The notes: generated by a model not told the origin, from the letters alone. 64,000 nucleotides of DNA from Micromonospora_H sonneratiae (GCF_042679305.1 NZ_JBHTMP010000010.1:62001-126000); one strand, 5' to 3'. Shown: positions 1 to 9,925, counted from the stretch's first letter. Made by a program: numbers and translations.

Positions 1-2
1 GT

Positions 3-1391
3 CTGATCCGAGACGGTAACCAAGATTCCGTCTACGCCGGGCCGCGGCTTCTCGCCGTTGCCGACGGCATGGGCGGCATGGCCGCCGGTGACGTCGCCAG
101 CAACATCGTCATCGGTGCGATGGCCCCGCTCGACGAGGACGTCCCAGGTGACGCCCTCGTCGACGCGTTACGGTCCGCCGTCGACACCGCCAACCAACAA
201 CTACGGGACACCGTGGATGCCAACCCTCAGCTAGAGGGCATGGGCACCACCCTGACGGCGATCCTGTTCTCCGGCAGCAAGATCGGCATGGTGCACGTCG
301 GTGACTCCCGCGCGTACCTGTTGCGCGACGGTGAGTTCGCCCAGATCACCAAGGACGACACCTACGTCCAAATGCTCGTCGACGAGGGCCGGATCAGCCT
401 CGAGGAGGCCAGCAGCCATCCGCAACGGTCGCTGTTGACCCGGGCGCTCGACGGTCGTGACATCGACCCCGAGTACTCCGTCCGTCAGGTACGACGCAGC
501 GACCGTTACCTGATCTGTAGCGACGGACTCTCCGGCGTGGTCAGCGCGGAGACCATCGCGGACACCCTGCGCGAATACCACGACCCGAGGCAGTGCGTCG
601 AGCGGCTGGTACAGCTCGCGCTGCGTGGCGGCGGCCCGGACAACATCACCGTCGTCGTCGCCGACGCCACCGACCAGGACATCGTCGAGGCAGCACCGAT
701 CGTGGGCGGCGCGGCGGCCCGGGATCGCGGCATGGCGACCTCGGCCGACGACTCGACCCCGGCCGCCCGGGCCTCCGCACTCTCCGCGCCCAGGCCGGCG
801 AGTCCGGAGCCGGAAGACGACCCGGCCAACGGTGACGACGAACCCGATCGTCCCCGTCGACGTCCGTTACGTACCGCGGTCGTCCTGGTCGTCCTGCTCG
901 GCATCATCGGTGGCGGACTCTGGGCCGGCTGGGCCTACACCCAGCAGCAGTACTACGTGGGCGCGACCGAGGAAGGACAGCTCGCTGTCTTCCGCGGCGT
1001 ACCCGGCCAGATCGCCGGGCTGGACCTGTCCACCGTGGCTTCCACCAGCGAGGCCAAGCTCGACGACCTGACCGCCGCCGCGCAGGAACAGGTCAAGCAG
1101 GGCATCCAGGCTGACAGCCGGCCCGACGCCGAACGGCGGCTGGCCGCGTTGACCAACGACGATCCGAGCAACCCGAACCTCAAGCCGATCTGCCCGCCGA
1201 GTGACACGCCGGCTCCCAGCCAGCCCACCGGCACCCCGGGCAGCCGCTCGCCGGCCGCCGGTACCACCGCGACCCCGACCCTGGAGGCCAGCCGAAGCGC
1301 GAGTCCCGCTCCGGAGAACACACCAGAAGCCATGCCCTCCGACACCGTCCCGCCGGTTACCGACCCTGCGGGATGCCGGTCGCCGGAGTGA
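3..1391 (+). CDS. pstP: PP2C-type Ser/Thr protein phosphatase, 5' partial
   Basis: Metal-dependent phosphatase that reverses PknA/PknB phosphorylation at the inner membrane. The frame is open from base 3, so the N-terminus lies before the window. Visible PP2C motifs are NQDSV near the start, VADGMGG with the metal-binding Asp, HVGDSRAYLLRDG, and GGPDNITVVV around visible residue 210. A membrane helix near visible residues 289-312 is followed by an extracytoplasmic, Pro/Ser/Thr-rich tail of about 150 residues, as in mycobacterial PstP. The ATG at 69 lies inside the conserved DGMGG motif and cannot be the true start. It is the first visible gene of the stp-rodA-pbpA-pknA-pknB operon, with 31 bp to the next start. 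Confidence 0.95.
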   Translation: MIRDGNQDSVYAGPRLLAVADGMGGMAAGDVASNIVIGAMAPLDEDVPGDALVDALRSAVDTANQQLRDTVDANPQLEGMGTTLTAILFSGSKIGMVHVGDSRAYLLRDGEFAQITKDDTYVQMLVDEGRISLEEASSHPQRSLLTRALDGRDIDPEYSVRQVRRSDRYLICSDGLSGVVSAETIADTLREYHDPRQCVERLVQLALRGGGPDNITVVVADATDQDIVEAAPIVGGAAARDRGMATSADDSTPAARASALSAPRPASPEPEDDPANGDDEPDRPRRRPLRTAVVLVVLLGIIGGGLWAGWAYTQQQYYVGATEEGQLAVFRGVPGQIAGLDLSTVASTSEAKLDDLTAAAQEQVKQGIQADSRPDAERRLAALTNDDPSNPNLKPICPPSDTPAPSQPTGTPGSRSPAAGTTATPTLEASRSASPAPENTPEAMPSDTVPPVTDPAGCRSPE

Positions 1392-1422
1392 GCATTAGCT
1401 CGAACGATCCGAGGTATCGACT

Positions 1423-2919
1423 GTGACCGCTCCAGCTGGCTCGGTGGCGTCGCCCGCACGTACGGGCGAGATGCCTCGCGTCCGGCTGCCCAGGTCCAGG
1501 CGAAACGCTGAACTGGCCCTGCTGCTGCTGGCCATGGCGTTGGTGGCGACGTACTCGGCCACGGTCGAGGCCAACCTCTTCGACACGGTGACGGCCGACT
1601 TCTGGGTGCCGACCGCACTGCTGACCGTGATGTTCCTCGGCCTCCATCTGGTGAACCGCTTCCTGGCCCCGTACGCCGATCCGGTGCTGGTGCCGGCGGT
1701 CGCCCTGCTCAACGGATTGGGCGTGGGCTTCCTGCGCCGGATCGACCTGGCCAAGGCCGACCCGGACGATCGCATCAACCTCCCGATCTTCGCCGGGACC
1801 GGCGGAATGCAGTTGGTGTGGAGCCTGGTGGCGGTGGTCCTCGCCGCCGTACTGCTGATCGTGATCCGGGACCACCGGTCCGTTTCCCGCTACGCGTACA
1901 CCCTGGGCCTGGCCGGCATCGTCCTGGTGATGATCCCGGCGGTGCTGCCCCGGGCCTACTCCGAGATCAACGGCGCGAAGCTGTGGATCCTGATCGGCGG
2001 CTTCTCCATCCAGCCGGGCGAGTTCGCCAAGCTCGCCCTGCTGGTCTTCTTCGCCTACTACCTGGTCCGCAAGCGCGAGGTCCTGTCGCTGGCCAGCCGC
2101 CGGTTTCTCGGCATCGACTTCCCGCGTGGCCGTGACCTCGGCCCGGTCGTGGTGGTCTGGCTGATCAGCGTGATGGTGCTCGTCTTCGAGAAGGACCTGG
2201 GCACCTCGCTGCTCTACTTCGGCATGTTCGTGGTCACCCTCTACATCGCCACCGAACGGGTGAGCTGGTTGCTCATCGGTCTGGTGCTCTTCTTCGGTGG
2301 CGCGTTCCTGGCGTACTTCCTCGGGGGTGCCTTCCCGGGCAGCCCGTTCGCCAACTTCTACGTACGGGCGGAAATCTGGCTCAACCCGTTCGAGGACCCG
2401 TACGAGAAGGGCTACCAACTCGTGCAGGGGCTGCTCGGCCTCGGTACGGGTGGCCTCTTCGGCACGGGCCCGGGCGGTGGCCAGCCGCTTGAGGTGCCCG
2501 AGGTACAGAACGACTTCATCTTTGCCGGAATCGGTGAGGAACTCGGGCTCTTCGGCCTCTCCGCCCTGCTGGTGATCTACCTGCTGATCGTCGAGCGCGG
2601 GCTGCGGGCGGCAATCGCCGTACGGGACTCCTTCGGCAAGCTGCTGGCCGGTGGTCTGGCCTTCACCCTCGGGTTGCAGGTCTTCGTGATCGTCGGCGGC
2701 ATCAGCAAGCTCATCCCGCTCACCGGCCAGACCACGCCGTTCATGTCCGCCGGTGGTTCCTCACTGATGGCCAACTGGCTGCTCATAGCGTTTCTTCTAC
2801 GGGTGTCCGATGCGGCCCGGCGGCCGGTCGCGGGTGCGGAAGCCCGACCTGGTGGTGGGCGGCCGAGTGGGGTGCCGGAACAGTTGCACGGCGCTCCGAC
2901 GGAGGTGATTCGACCGTGA
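1423..2919 (+). CDS. rodA: FtsW/RodA/SpoVE-family peptidoglycan polymerase
   Basis: Polytopic SEDS-family glycosyltransferase that polymerises lipid II and works with the class B transpeptidase encoded next. The 498-residue protein has about ten or more hydrophobic helices. The SEDS C-terminal half is visible: QNDFIFAGIGEELG and later TGQTTPFMSAGGSS. The GTG start at 1423 is the first in-frame start after the upstream stop. The gene ends in a GTGA overlap with pbpA, which implies translational coupling. The RodA name follows the conserved operon position; sequence alone does not fully separate RodA from FtsW. Confidence 0.95.
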   Translation: MTAPAGSVASPARTGEMPRVRLPRSRRNAELALLLLAMALVATYSATVEANLFDTVTADFWVPTALLTVMFLGLHLVNRFLAPYADPVLVPAVALLNGLGVGFLRRIDLAKADPDDRINLPIFAGTGGMQLVWSLVAVVLAAVLLIVIRDHRSVSRYAYTLGLAGIVLVMIPAVLPRAYSEINGAKLWILIGGFSIQPGEFAKLALLVFFAYYLVRKREVLSLASRRFLGIDFPRGRDLGPVVVVWLISVMVLVFEKDLGTSLLYFGMFVVTLYIATERVSWLLIGLVLFFGGAFLAYFLGGAFPGSPFANFYVRAEIWLNPFEDPYEKGYQLVQGLLGLGTGGLFGTGPGGGQPLEVPEVQNDFIFAGIGEELGLFGLSALLVIYLLIVERGLRAAIAVRDSFGKLLAGGLAFTLGLQVFVIVGGISKLIPLTGQTTPFMSAGGSSLMANWLLIAFLLRVSDAARRPVAGAEARPGGGRPSGVPEQLHGAPTEVIRP

Positions 2920-4418
2920 ACGCGCCGCTACGCCGGGTCGGCGTGGTTGTCATGATCTTGTTCGGCCTGCTCTTCGCCAACCTCAACTGGGTTCAGGGCT
3001 ACAAGGCCGACGAGTACCGCAACAGCGACTACAACGGCCGGGTCCAGGTCGCCGAGTACGACCGCAAACGCGGCAACATCGAGGCCGGCGGTACGGCCGT
3101 GGCGGTGAGCAAGGAGACCAGCGGAAAGCTGAAGTTCCTGCGCACCTACCCGAAGGGTGAGATCTACGCCCACGTGCTGGGCTACCAGCCGGTCAACCTC
3201 GCGGCGGTCGGCATCGAGCGGAGCGAGAACGACTTCCTTGCCGGCAACAGCGTCCAGCTCTTCGGCGACCGGATCGAGGACATGTTCACCGGCGAACAGA
3301 CCGCCGGCGGAAACGTGCTGCTCAGCCTGTCCCGTACGGCGCAGGAGAAGGCGTTCACCGAACTGGCCAACAACAAGGTCGGTGCCACCCGGGGAGCGGC
3401 GGTGGCGATCGACCCGGCCACCGGTGCCATCCAGGCCCTGGTCTCCATGCCCAGCTTCGACCCGAACCCCCTGACCAGTCACAACAGCGACGAAGCGGAG
3501 GCCGCGTACCGGAAGCTGGAGGCTGACCGGAACGGCCCGCTCAAGAACCGGGCGCTGTCCGAGGTACTGCCGCCCGGCTCGACCTTCAAGGTGGTCGTCG
3601 CCGCGGCGGCGTTGGAGAACGGCTACACGAAGGACCGGCCGATCCCGGCCGGTCCGGTCTACCGGGCCCCGACCGCCGGTACGGACATTCGCAACGCCGC
3701 GCCCTCCATCTGCCCAGAGTCACAGGTGACGCTGATCGACGCCCTCACCGAATCGTGCAACACCGGGTTCGCCCAGCTCGGTGTCGCCCTCGGCTCAGCG
3801 AAGATCAAGGAAAAGGCCCGGCAGTTCGGCTTCGAACAGGAAGGCATGACCTGCGGCCGACTCGACGAGGGCGGCCTGCCGGTGGCGGCCAGCCGTACCG
3901 GTGCCATGCAGAACCCGGACGGTAGCGAGGACAAGGCCGCGCTCGCCCAGTCGTCGATCGGCCAGAACAACGTTCGCATGACTCCGCTGCAAGGAGCCAT
4001 GATCGCTGCTGCGGTGGCCAACGACGGCAAGCAGATGCGTCCGTACCTGGTCCAGCAGTTGCTCGGCCCGGACCGGACCACCCGGCACTACACCGCCTCG
4101 CCCAAGCAGCTCCGTCAGTCGGTCAGCGACACGGTCGCCCGCGACCTGCAGGAGATGATGATCAGTGTCGTCCAGAACGGCACCGGCCGGAACGCCAAGA
4201 TCAACAATTACACGGTCGGTGGCAAGACCGGTACAGCTCAGGCCGGCGAGCAGACCGACGACCACGGCTGGTTCATCGGTTTCGTGATGAAGGACGGCAA
4301 GCCGATCTCCGCCGTGACGGTCATGTTGGAGTCGGCCGGTGAGGGCGGGAGCGCGGAGGCCGCCCGGATCGCCGGGCAGATCATGCGCGCGGTGATCCAG
4401 GACCGGGGAGGCAAGTGA
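2916..4418 (+). CDS. pbpA: Class B penicillin-binding protein (transpeptidase)
   Basis: D,D-transpeptidase that cross-links peptidoglycan, anchored by one N-terminal helix (about residues 7-27). The penicillin-binding triad is complete: STFK with catalytic Ser222 and Lys225, SCN at 280-282 and KTG at 437-439. At 500 residues it matches actinobacterial PbpA. The GTG start at 2916 overlaps the rodA stop, with GGAGG at 2901-2905. It is followed one base later by the pknA start. PbpA homologues are known targets of the kinases of this operon; that regulation is inferred here from position. Confidence 0.96.
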   Translation: MNAPLRRVGVVVMILFGLLFANLNWVQGYKADEYRNSDYNGRVQVAEYDRKRGNIEAGGTAVAVSKETSGKLKFLRTYPKGEIYAHVLGYQPVNLAAVGIERSENDFLAGNSVQLFGDRIEDMFTGEQTAGGNVLLSLSRTAQEKAFTELANNKVGATRGAAVAIDPATGAIQALVSMPSFDPNPLTSHNSDEAEAAYRKLEADRNGPLKNRALSEVLPPGSTFKVVVAAAALENGYTKDRPIPAGPVYRAPTAGTDIRNAAPSICPESQVTLIDALTESCNTGFAQLGVALGSAKIKEKARQFGFEQEGMTCGRLDEGGLPVAASRTGAMQNPDGSEDKAALAQSSIGQNNVRMTPLQGAMIAAAVANDGKQMRPYLVQQLLGPDRTTRHYTASPKQLRQSVSDTVARDLQEMMISVVQNGTGRNAKINNYTVGGKTGTAQAGEQTDDHGWFIGFVMKDGKPISAVTVMLESAGEGGSAEAARIAGQIMRAVIQDRGGK

Positions 4419-4419
4419 C

Positions 4420-5913
4420 ATGCTCAGCCCCGGGGTCGAGCTCGGCAACAGATACCGGCTCGACGAGCGCATCGCGAGCGGTGGCATGGGTGACGTGTGG
4501 CGCGGCACCGACCAGGTGCTCGGCCGTACCGTCGCGGTGAAGAGCCTGCTGCCCGCGCTGCTGGACGAGCCCGGCTTCGCCGAGCGGTTCCGGGGCGAGG
4601 CCCGCACGATGGCGACCATCAACCACCCGGGGGTGGTCGATGTCTACGACTTCGGCAGCGACCAGCAGGTCGCGTTCCTGGTCATGGAGTACGTCGAGGG
4701 CGATGCGCTGTCCCGGACCCTGGGTCGGGTCGGTCGGCTGACCCCGGCCCGCACCATGGCACTGGTAGCCCAGGCGGCGGACGCCCTACAGGCGGCACAC
4801 GACAAGGGCATCGTGCACCGCGACGTCAAACCGGGCAACCTGCTGGTCCGGCCCAACGGCACCCTGGTGCTCACCGACTTCGGCATTGCCCGGTCGGACA
4901 TGGTCGGTCAGCTCACCGCCGCTGGTTCGGTGCTCGGCACCGCGTCGTACATCTCTCCGGAGCAGGCATCCGGCGCCGTCGCGACACCGGCTTCCGACGT
5001 GTACGCCCTTGGTGTCGTGGCCTACCAGTGTCTGGCCGGCCGCCGCCCGTTCGAGGGTGACAATCCGCTCGAAATTGCCATGAAGCATGTCCGGGACGCG
5101 CCTCGGCCGCTGCCCGGCGACATTCCCCCGACCATCCGGGGCATCGTCGAACGGGCACTGGCAAAGGATCCAGCGGCGCGGTGGTCGAGTGCATCCGCGT
5201 TGGCTGCGGTCGCCCGACAGGCTGCGGCAGCCAAACCTGGCAGCGCGCCGGTGGTCGTATCCGGTCCGCCGGCCATCCAGCCGCGCCCCGGTCAGCCCGG
5301 CACACCGGCCCGGCCCGGTCCGGTGGGTGTTCCGCCAGCGCAACCGGGGCGGGTCGGTCCAGGAGCACCGCCGGTCAGCTCGCCGCCCGGCCGGCCGGGA
5401 GCGGGCACTCCGGGTTCCCCGATGGGCTTGCCGACCCAGGGGCGGGCCATCCCGCCGAGGCCGCCGGTCCGGGCTGTGCCGCCGATGTCGGCTCCGCCGG
5501 GGATCCCGCCCCGGCCGCCGGCATCCGCGCCGGGCATGGCGCATTCTCCGGCCAGTCCGGTTGCCGGCGGTAGCTACTCGCGTGGCGCGGCGGCGGTGCC
5601 GTCCGCGCCGCCCCGGCAGGCGGCCGGTCCGGGATACGCGGCACCGCTGGCAGCGAGTTCCCCGGAACCGGGCGGGTTCGCGAATCGCCCGTTGGTGATC
5701 GTCCTCGTAATTGCGTTGGGCGTGCTGGTGATGGTCTGCGCGGGCATGATTTCCTATCGGATGTCGCTCGACAGCAATGCACAGGATCAAAGCTTCCGAG
5801 CGCCGTCAACGGTGACAGCTAGGTTGCAGACTGGGAGCGAAGGCGACGATTCGCGGGTTGGGCCGTACCGTCAGGTGGAGCGCACCGTGCAGGCCGGCGG
5901 GGTGACCAGATGA
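4420..5913 (+). CDS. pknA: Membrane Ser/Thr protein kinase, PknA-like
   Basis: Eukaryotic-type protein kinase. The Gly-rich loop is SGGMGDVW, the ATP-binding lysine is K41 (VAVKS), the catalytic loop HRDVKPGN starts at H133, and DFG starts at D153. The kinase domain ends near residue 265. It is followed by a long Pro/Gly/Ala-rich juxtamembrane linker (about 270-420) and one membrane helix near 424-445, with a short outer tail and no PASTA repeats, as expected for PknA. The ATG lies one base after the pbpA stop. The 3' end is 19 bp before pknB. Mycobacterial PknA acts on growth and division proteins; substrates here are not shown. Confidence 0.94.
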   Translation: MLSPGVELGNRYRLDERIASGGMGDVWRGTDQVLGRTVAVKSLLPALLDEPGFAERFRGEARTMATINHPGVVDVYDFGSDQQVAFLVMEYVEGDALSRTLGRVGRLTPARTMALVAQAADALQAAHDKGIVHRDVKPGNLLVRPNGTLVLTDFGIARSDMVGQLTAAGSVLGTASYISPEQASGAVATPASDVYALGVVAYQCLAGRRPFEGDNPLEIAMKHVRDAPRPLPGDIPPTIRGIVERALAKDPAARWSSASALAAVARQAAAAKPGSAPVVVSGPPAIQPRPGQPGTPARPGPVGVPPAQPGRVGPGAPPVSSPPGRPGAGTPGSPMGLPTQGRAIPPRPPVRAVPPMSAPPGIPPRPPASAPGMAHSPASPVAGGSYSRGAAAVPSAPPRQAAGPGYAAPLAASSPEPGGFANRPLVIVLVIALGVLVMVCAGMISYRMSLDSNAQDQSFRAPSTVTARLQTGSEGDDSRVGPYRQVERTVQAGGVTR

Positions 5914-5932
5914 GCGAAGGACGAACGACGAG

Positions 5933-7648
5933 ATGACTGGGCAGGCCCGCCTGCTGGGTGGCAGGTATCAGGTCGGCGAGCTGCTCGGCTACGGTGGCAT
6001 GGCCGAGGTGCACCGGGGTCGTGACCTCCGGCTGGGCCGGGACGTCGCGATCAAGATGCTGCGCACCGACCTGGCTCGGGACGCCACCTTCCAGATGCGG
6101 TTCCGTCGTGAGGCGCAGAACGCCGCTTCGCTCAACCACCCGGCGATCGTCGCTGTCTACGACACCGGCGAGGAGATCGCCCCCACCGGCGAGACCCTGC
6201 CGTTCATCGTCATGGAGTTCGTCAACGGCCGGACCCTCAAGGAGGTGCTGGCGGCCGAAGGCCGGTTGATGCCGCGCCGGGCGATGGAGATCACCGCCGA
6301 CATCTGCGCGGCGCTGGAGTTCAGCCACCGACACGGGATCATCCACCGGGACATCAAGCCCGGCAACGTGATGCTCACCCTCACCGGCCAGGTCAAGGTC
6401 ATGGACTTCGGCATCGCCCGGGCGCTGGCCAGCGGTGCGACGACGATGACCCAGACCAGCGCGGTCATCGGTACGGCCCAGTACCTGTCGCCCGAGCAGG
6501 CACGCGGCGAGGCGGTGGACGCCCGTTCGGACGTCTACGCGGCCGGTTGTGTGGTCTTCGAACTTCTCTGTGGTCATCCGCCGTTCGTCGGTGACAGCCC
6601 GGTCAGCGTCGCCTACCAGCACGTACGGGAAGACCCGCCGACGCCCAGCGACATCAACCCGGACGTCACCCCGGCGATCGACGCGATCATCCTCAAGGCA
6701 CTGTCGAAGAACCCGCTCAACCGCTACCAGAGCGCCGCAGAGATGCGGGCCGACCTGCTGCGGGCGGCGGCCGGCCGGCCGGTGATGGCCACCCCGGTCC
6801 TCCGTCAGGACGAGACGGTTCCGATGCAGCCGTCCGCGTCCCGTCCGGCGGCTGGCGCCGGTGCCCGTCCGGCCCCGGCCCGGGTCGTCAACAACCGACG
6901 GCGTACCTCGGCCTGGGTGCTGGCTACGCTCAGCGGCCTCGGTGTGCTGGCGGTGATCGCGCTGGTTGCCGGCATCGTGCTCTCCCAGCAGGGCGAGAAG
7001 GCGGTTCAGGTGCCCACCGTCGTGGGCAAGAGCCAGGCCGAGGCAGTCACCGAACTGGAGAAGGCGAACCTCACGTACAAGGTCGGCGAGGCGGACTTCA
7101 ACGCCACCTGCAAGACCGGCGAGATCACCCGGCAGGACCCGGAGGCGGGCCGCGAGGTCGACGCGCAGTCCCAGGTCACCATCCACGCCTGCGGTGGCGC
7201 ACCCCAGGTGGAGATCCCGACCGGCCTGGTCGATGGGCCTTTCGAGTACGTCAAGCGCCAACTGGAAGACCGCAAGCTGGTGGTCAACCGCAAGGACGTG
7301 GAGAGCGACAAGCCCGAAAATACCGTGATCAAGATTTCCCCGGAACCAGGCAAGATGGTGGCCGAGGGCACGGAGGTCACCGTCGAGGTCTCCAAGGGCA
7401 ACCTCAGGACGGTGCCGGACGTGGAGGACATGACCGAGCAGGAGGCCAGGGACGCGCTGGTGCGGGCCGGGTTCAGGGTCAACGTCGAATACAAGAACTC
7501 CTCCGCGACGCCGGGAACGGTGATCGACCAGAACCCGAACGCCGACCAGAAGCGACGGGCCAACAGCACGGTCACGATCATCGTTGCCAAGGAGGCCCAG
7601 CCGACTCAGGAACCGAGCGGTTCGCCCACTACTCCACCGTCCGGCTGA
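5933..7648 (+). CDS. pknB: Membrane Ser/Thr protein kinase with three PASTA domains
   Basis: Receptor-like kinase that senses muropeptides or lipid II outside the cell. The kinase domain has YGGMAEVH, K41 (VAIKML), HRDIKPGN from H138, DFG from D158 and a TMTQTSAV activation loop with paired threonines like those autophosphorylated in PknB. One membrane helix lies at about 326-348. Three PASTA repeats follow at about 358-424, 425-490 and 491-556, one fewer than in mycobacterial PknB, then a short Thr/Pro/Ser tail. ATG at 5933. It is the last gene of the kinase operon; the next gene is convergent. Confidence 0.96.
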   Translation: MTGQARLLGGRYQVGELLGYGGMAEVHRGRDLRLGRDVAIKMLRTDLARDATFQMRFRREAQNAASLNHPAIVAVYDTGEEIAPTGETLPFIVMEFVNGRTLKEVLAAEGRLMPRRAMEITADICAALEFSHRHGIIHRDIKPGNVMLTLTGQVKVMDFGIARALASGATTMTQTSAVIGTAQYLSPEQARGEAVDARSDVYAAGCVVFELLCGHPPFVGDSPVSVAYQHVREDPPTPSDINPDVTPAIDAIILKALSKNPLNRYQSAAEMRADLLRAAAGRPVMATPVLRQDETVPMQPSASRPAAGAGARPAPARVVNNRRRTSAWVLATLSGLGVLAVIALVAGIVLSQQGEKAVQVPTVVGKSQAEAVTELEKANLTYKVGEADFNATCKTGEITRQDPEAGREVDAQSQVTIHACGGAPQVEIPTGLVDGPFEYVKRQLEDRKLVVNRKDVESDKPENTVIKISPEPGKMVAEGTEVTVEVSKGNLRTVPDVEDMTEQEARDALVRAGFRVNVEYKNSSATPGTVIDQNPNADQKRRANSTVTIIVAKEAQPTQEPSGSPTTPPSG

Positions 7649-7743
7649 GCCGGGCCGGTGGCTGTCAGTCCGCTCCGTAGGCCGAGCGGGCTGGCCCGGG
7701 AGGGTCCGACCCTCAACGATCCTTCAGAGGCTGGCTGGCCTGA

Positions 7744-8394
7744 TCAGCCGGCCGCGAAGGCGGCCCGCCGTCGGGCGTCCACCTCGGCGGCCAGGGCGGG
7801 TGCCCGGTCCAACGCCGACGGTAGGCCACAACTGGCCAGCCAGTTGGCCAGCATGAGATGACCGCCCTCGCTCAACACCGACTCGGGATGGAACTGCACC
7901 CCCTCGATCGGCAGCGTACGGTGACGGATCGCCATCACCACGCCGGACTCGGTCCAGCCGGTGACCTCCAACTCGTCCGGCAGGGTCTCCGGCAGTACGG
8001 CCAGCGAGTGGTACCGGGTCGCGGTGAACGGATCGGGCAGGCCGGCCAGCACCCCGCCACCCTTGTGCCAGACCTCGGACGTCTTGCCGTGCAGCAGCTC
8101 GGGTGCCCGGGTGACGGTGCCACCGAAGGCGGCACCGATGGCCTGGTGGCCGAGGCAGACGCCGAAGATCGGTAGCCGACCGCCGTACTCCCGGATCACG
8201 TCGAGGCAGATGCCGGCGCGTTCGGGCGTACCCGGACCGGGGGAGAGCAGCACACCGGCCACCTCCAGCCGGTCGATCTCGGCAGGGTCGATCTCGTCGT
8301 TCCGCCGTACGTCACACTCGGCACCGAGTTGACCCAGGTACTGCACGAGGTTGAACACGAACGAGTCGTAGTTGTCGATCACCAGGACGCGCAT
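7744..8394 (-). CDS. trpG: Glutamine amidotransferase subunit of anthranilate/aminodeoxychorismate synthase
   Basis: Class I glutaminase that feeds ammonia to TrpE or PabB. The 216-residue protein starts with the family signature MRVLVIDNYDSF, so the ATG at 8394 is chosen even though the frame stays open upstream. Nucleophile Cys80 sits in GVCLGHQ; His169 and Glu171 are in FHPES. The same gene lies beside pknB in other actinobacteria, usually annotated trpG or pabA; no synthase large subunit is in the window, so the partner cannot be decided. It lies 4 bp after the small membrane protein gene and is probably cotranscribed with it and the sortase gene. Confidence 0.93.
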   Translation of the reverse strand: MRVLVIDNYDSFVFNLVQYLGQLGAECDVRRNDEIDPAEIDRLEVAGVLLSPGPGTPERAGICLDVIREYGGRLPIFGVCLGHQAIGAAFGGTVTRAPELLHGKTSEVWHKGGGVLAGLPDPFTATRYHSLAVLPETLPDELEVTGWTESGVVMAIRHRTLPIEGVQFHPESVLSEGGHLMLANWLASCGLPSALDRAPALAAEVDARRRAAFAAG

Positions 8395-8398
8395 CGGT

Positions 8399-8692
8399 TC
8401 ACCTGTTCGGCGTACTAGGGGGCGGGGCATTGTTCTGGTCGGTGTCGTACGGCAGGTCGTGGTCGTCGCCACCATGGTCGTCACCGTTACCGGGGGCGGT
8501 TCCCCCGTCCGGGCCGCCACCTGGACCACCGTCCTGCTGGGTCACCTGCACGTCGTCGAAGGGCAACAGCGGCTCGGCCCACGGGAAGACCACGTACCAC
8601 AGCAGAGCCACCAGCGCGGTAGCGATCAGCACCGATCCGGCCAGCTTGCCGGGCAGCCCGAAAGGCAGGCGTCGCCAGATCCAGCCGTACAT
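8399..8692 (-). CDS. Small single-pass membrane protein, unknown function
   Basis: A 97-residue protein with one hydrophobic helix at about residues 17-36 and a Gly/Asp/Pro-rich C-terminal tail (GGPGGGPDGG, DDHGGDDHD), probably outside the membrane. No catalytic motif is visible. It sits 6 bp after the sortase gene and 4 bp before trpG, in a tight minus-strand run. The spacing makes an accessory role with the sortase plausible, but that is inference. Confidence 0.75.
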   Translation of the reverse strand: MYGWIWRRLPFGLPGKLAGSVLIATALVALLWYVVFPWAEPLLPFDDVQVTQQDGGPGGGPDGGTAPGNGDDHGGDDHDLPYDTDQNNAPPPSTPNR

Positions 8693-8698
8693 CGTCGG

Positions 8699-9925
8699 TC
8701 AGCCCCCTAGCTCGGCCGGCCGGCCGGCCGACTTCGGCATGGTACGGACGAGTTCGGCATGGATGATCAGACGCTCGTAGTTGTCGAACTTCGGGTTGCA
8801 GGTGGTCAGCGTCAACATGGCCTTGGTGGGCTTGGTGCGAGGCTTGCCCGGCACCGGTGCGACCACCTCGACCTGGTGCGGCTTGACGATCCGTGACTGT
8901 GAGACGTGGTAGATGTACCAGTTGCTCTTTGACTCCGCGACGATCACGTCACCCTTGTGCAGTTCGTCGAGTCGCCAGAAGGTGGCCCGGTTCCGGTGGC
9001 CAGCTACCGAGAAGTTGCCCACCTGGCCGGGCAGGGCACTGTCCGGGTAGTGGCCCGGGGCGTACCGGATGTCCTTCTGCGTGACCCCCTCCACCACGAT
9101 CCAGTTCTTTTCGAGCTTGGGGATGTAGAGCCCGGCCATCGGCTTGCCGGTCACCGGGGGCTTGGGGGAGGTGCTGGCGGTGGGCGTCGGACCCACCGTC
9201 GGATCGGTCTCCCCGCCCCACTCCTGTGCCAGTTGCTGGCCCAGATCGTCCTGGTGGGCGCTGACCGCAGCCGACTTGCCCCAGACCTCGTATCCGGCGA
9301 AGAGCAGTACGACGAGACCGAAGGTGATCATCAGTTCGCCGCTGACCCGGATACCGGACCGGATCCGGGAACCGATCGTCGGGCGGGTCAGCTCGGAGTA
9401 GACGCTCTTGTAGCCCTCGTCGGTCCGCTCCGGACGAAGCTTGACCACGCGTTCGCCGCGTCGGGGGCGTGCGGCGGGATCGGCTGGCGTCGGTTCTTCG
9501 CGTCGACGTCGACGCGGAGTGGTGGCCGAGGCGTCGTCGGTGGCCGGCTTTCCGGCTGGTACGGCCGGGATCAGCGCGGTCGACTCGTCACGGTCGTTCC
9601 GGACAGCTGGAATGATCTGGGTGAAGATCTCGGTAGGCGCGGCAGCCGGCGAGGTGTCGGGGCGTCCCGCGTGCCTCGGTTGCGGACCCACCTCCCTGGC
9701 CTGGCGACGTGGCGAGTCCGCAGTTGGCCGGCGCGGTGGTTCACCGGTCGACCAGTGCTGTGGCTGCCCCGACTGTCCCGACCTGGGCTCAGGTCCCCGT
9801 GGGTGATCGGGGGGCGTGGGGCGCGCGGACTGGACCCGAGGGATCTGGGCGGTCGGTTCGTCGGTGGGAAAGCCGTGGTGACCTCTGCCCCGGTCCGCTG
9901 GCGGTTCGTCCCTCATCGGCCTCAC
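8699..9925 (-). CDS. Class E sortase
   Basis: Membrane transpeptidase that cleaves a cell-wall sorting signal and attaches surface proteins to peptidoglycan. The 408-residue protein has a long disordered Pro/Arg-rich cytoplasmic N-terminus (1-185), a membrane helix near 200-220 and a C-terminal sortase barrel. The catalytic triad is visible: His310 in SVAGHR, Cys376 in TLTTCNPK and Arg385 in NYER. The TLTTC form and the locus are typical of actinobacterial class E (SrtE) enzymes. The GTG at 9925 overlaps the upstream stop by 4 bp; an ATG at 9916 is an alternative start. Confidence 0.93.
   Translation of the reverse strand: MRPMRDEPPADRGRGHHGFPTDEPTAQIPRVQSARPTPPDHPRGPEPRSGQSGQPQHWSTGEPPRRPTADSPRRQAREVGPQPRHAGRPDTSPAAAPTEIFTQIIPAVRNDRDESTALIPAVPAGKPATDDASATTPRRRRREEPTPADPAARPRRGERVVKLRPERTDEGYKSVYSELTRPTIGSRIRSGIRVSGELMITFGLVVLLFAGYEVWGKSAAVSAHQDDLGQQLAQEWGGETDPTVGPTPTASTSPKPPVTGKPMAGLYIPKLEKNWIVVEGVTQKDIRYAPGHYPDSALPGQVGNFSVAGHRNRATFWRLDELHKGDVIVAESKSNWYIYHVSQSRIVKPHQVEVVAPVPGKPRTKPTKAMLTLTTCNPKFDNYERLIIHAELVRTMPKSAGRPAELGG

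Noticed and set aside
1357..2418. Long open frame opposite rodA and the end of the phosphatase gene
   Set aside because: Glu/His/Gln-rich translation opposite a clear SEDS gene; typical antisense by-product of high G+C codon use.
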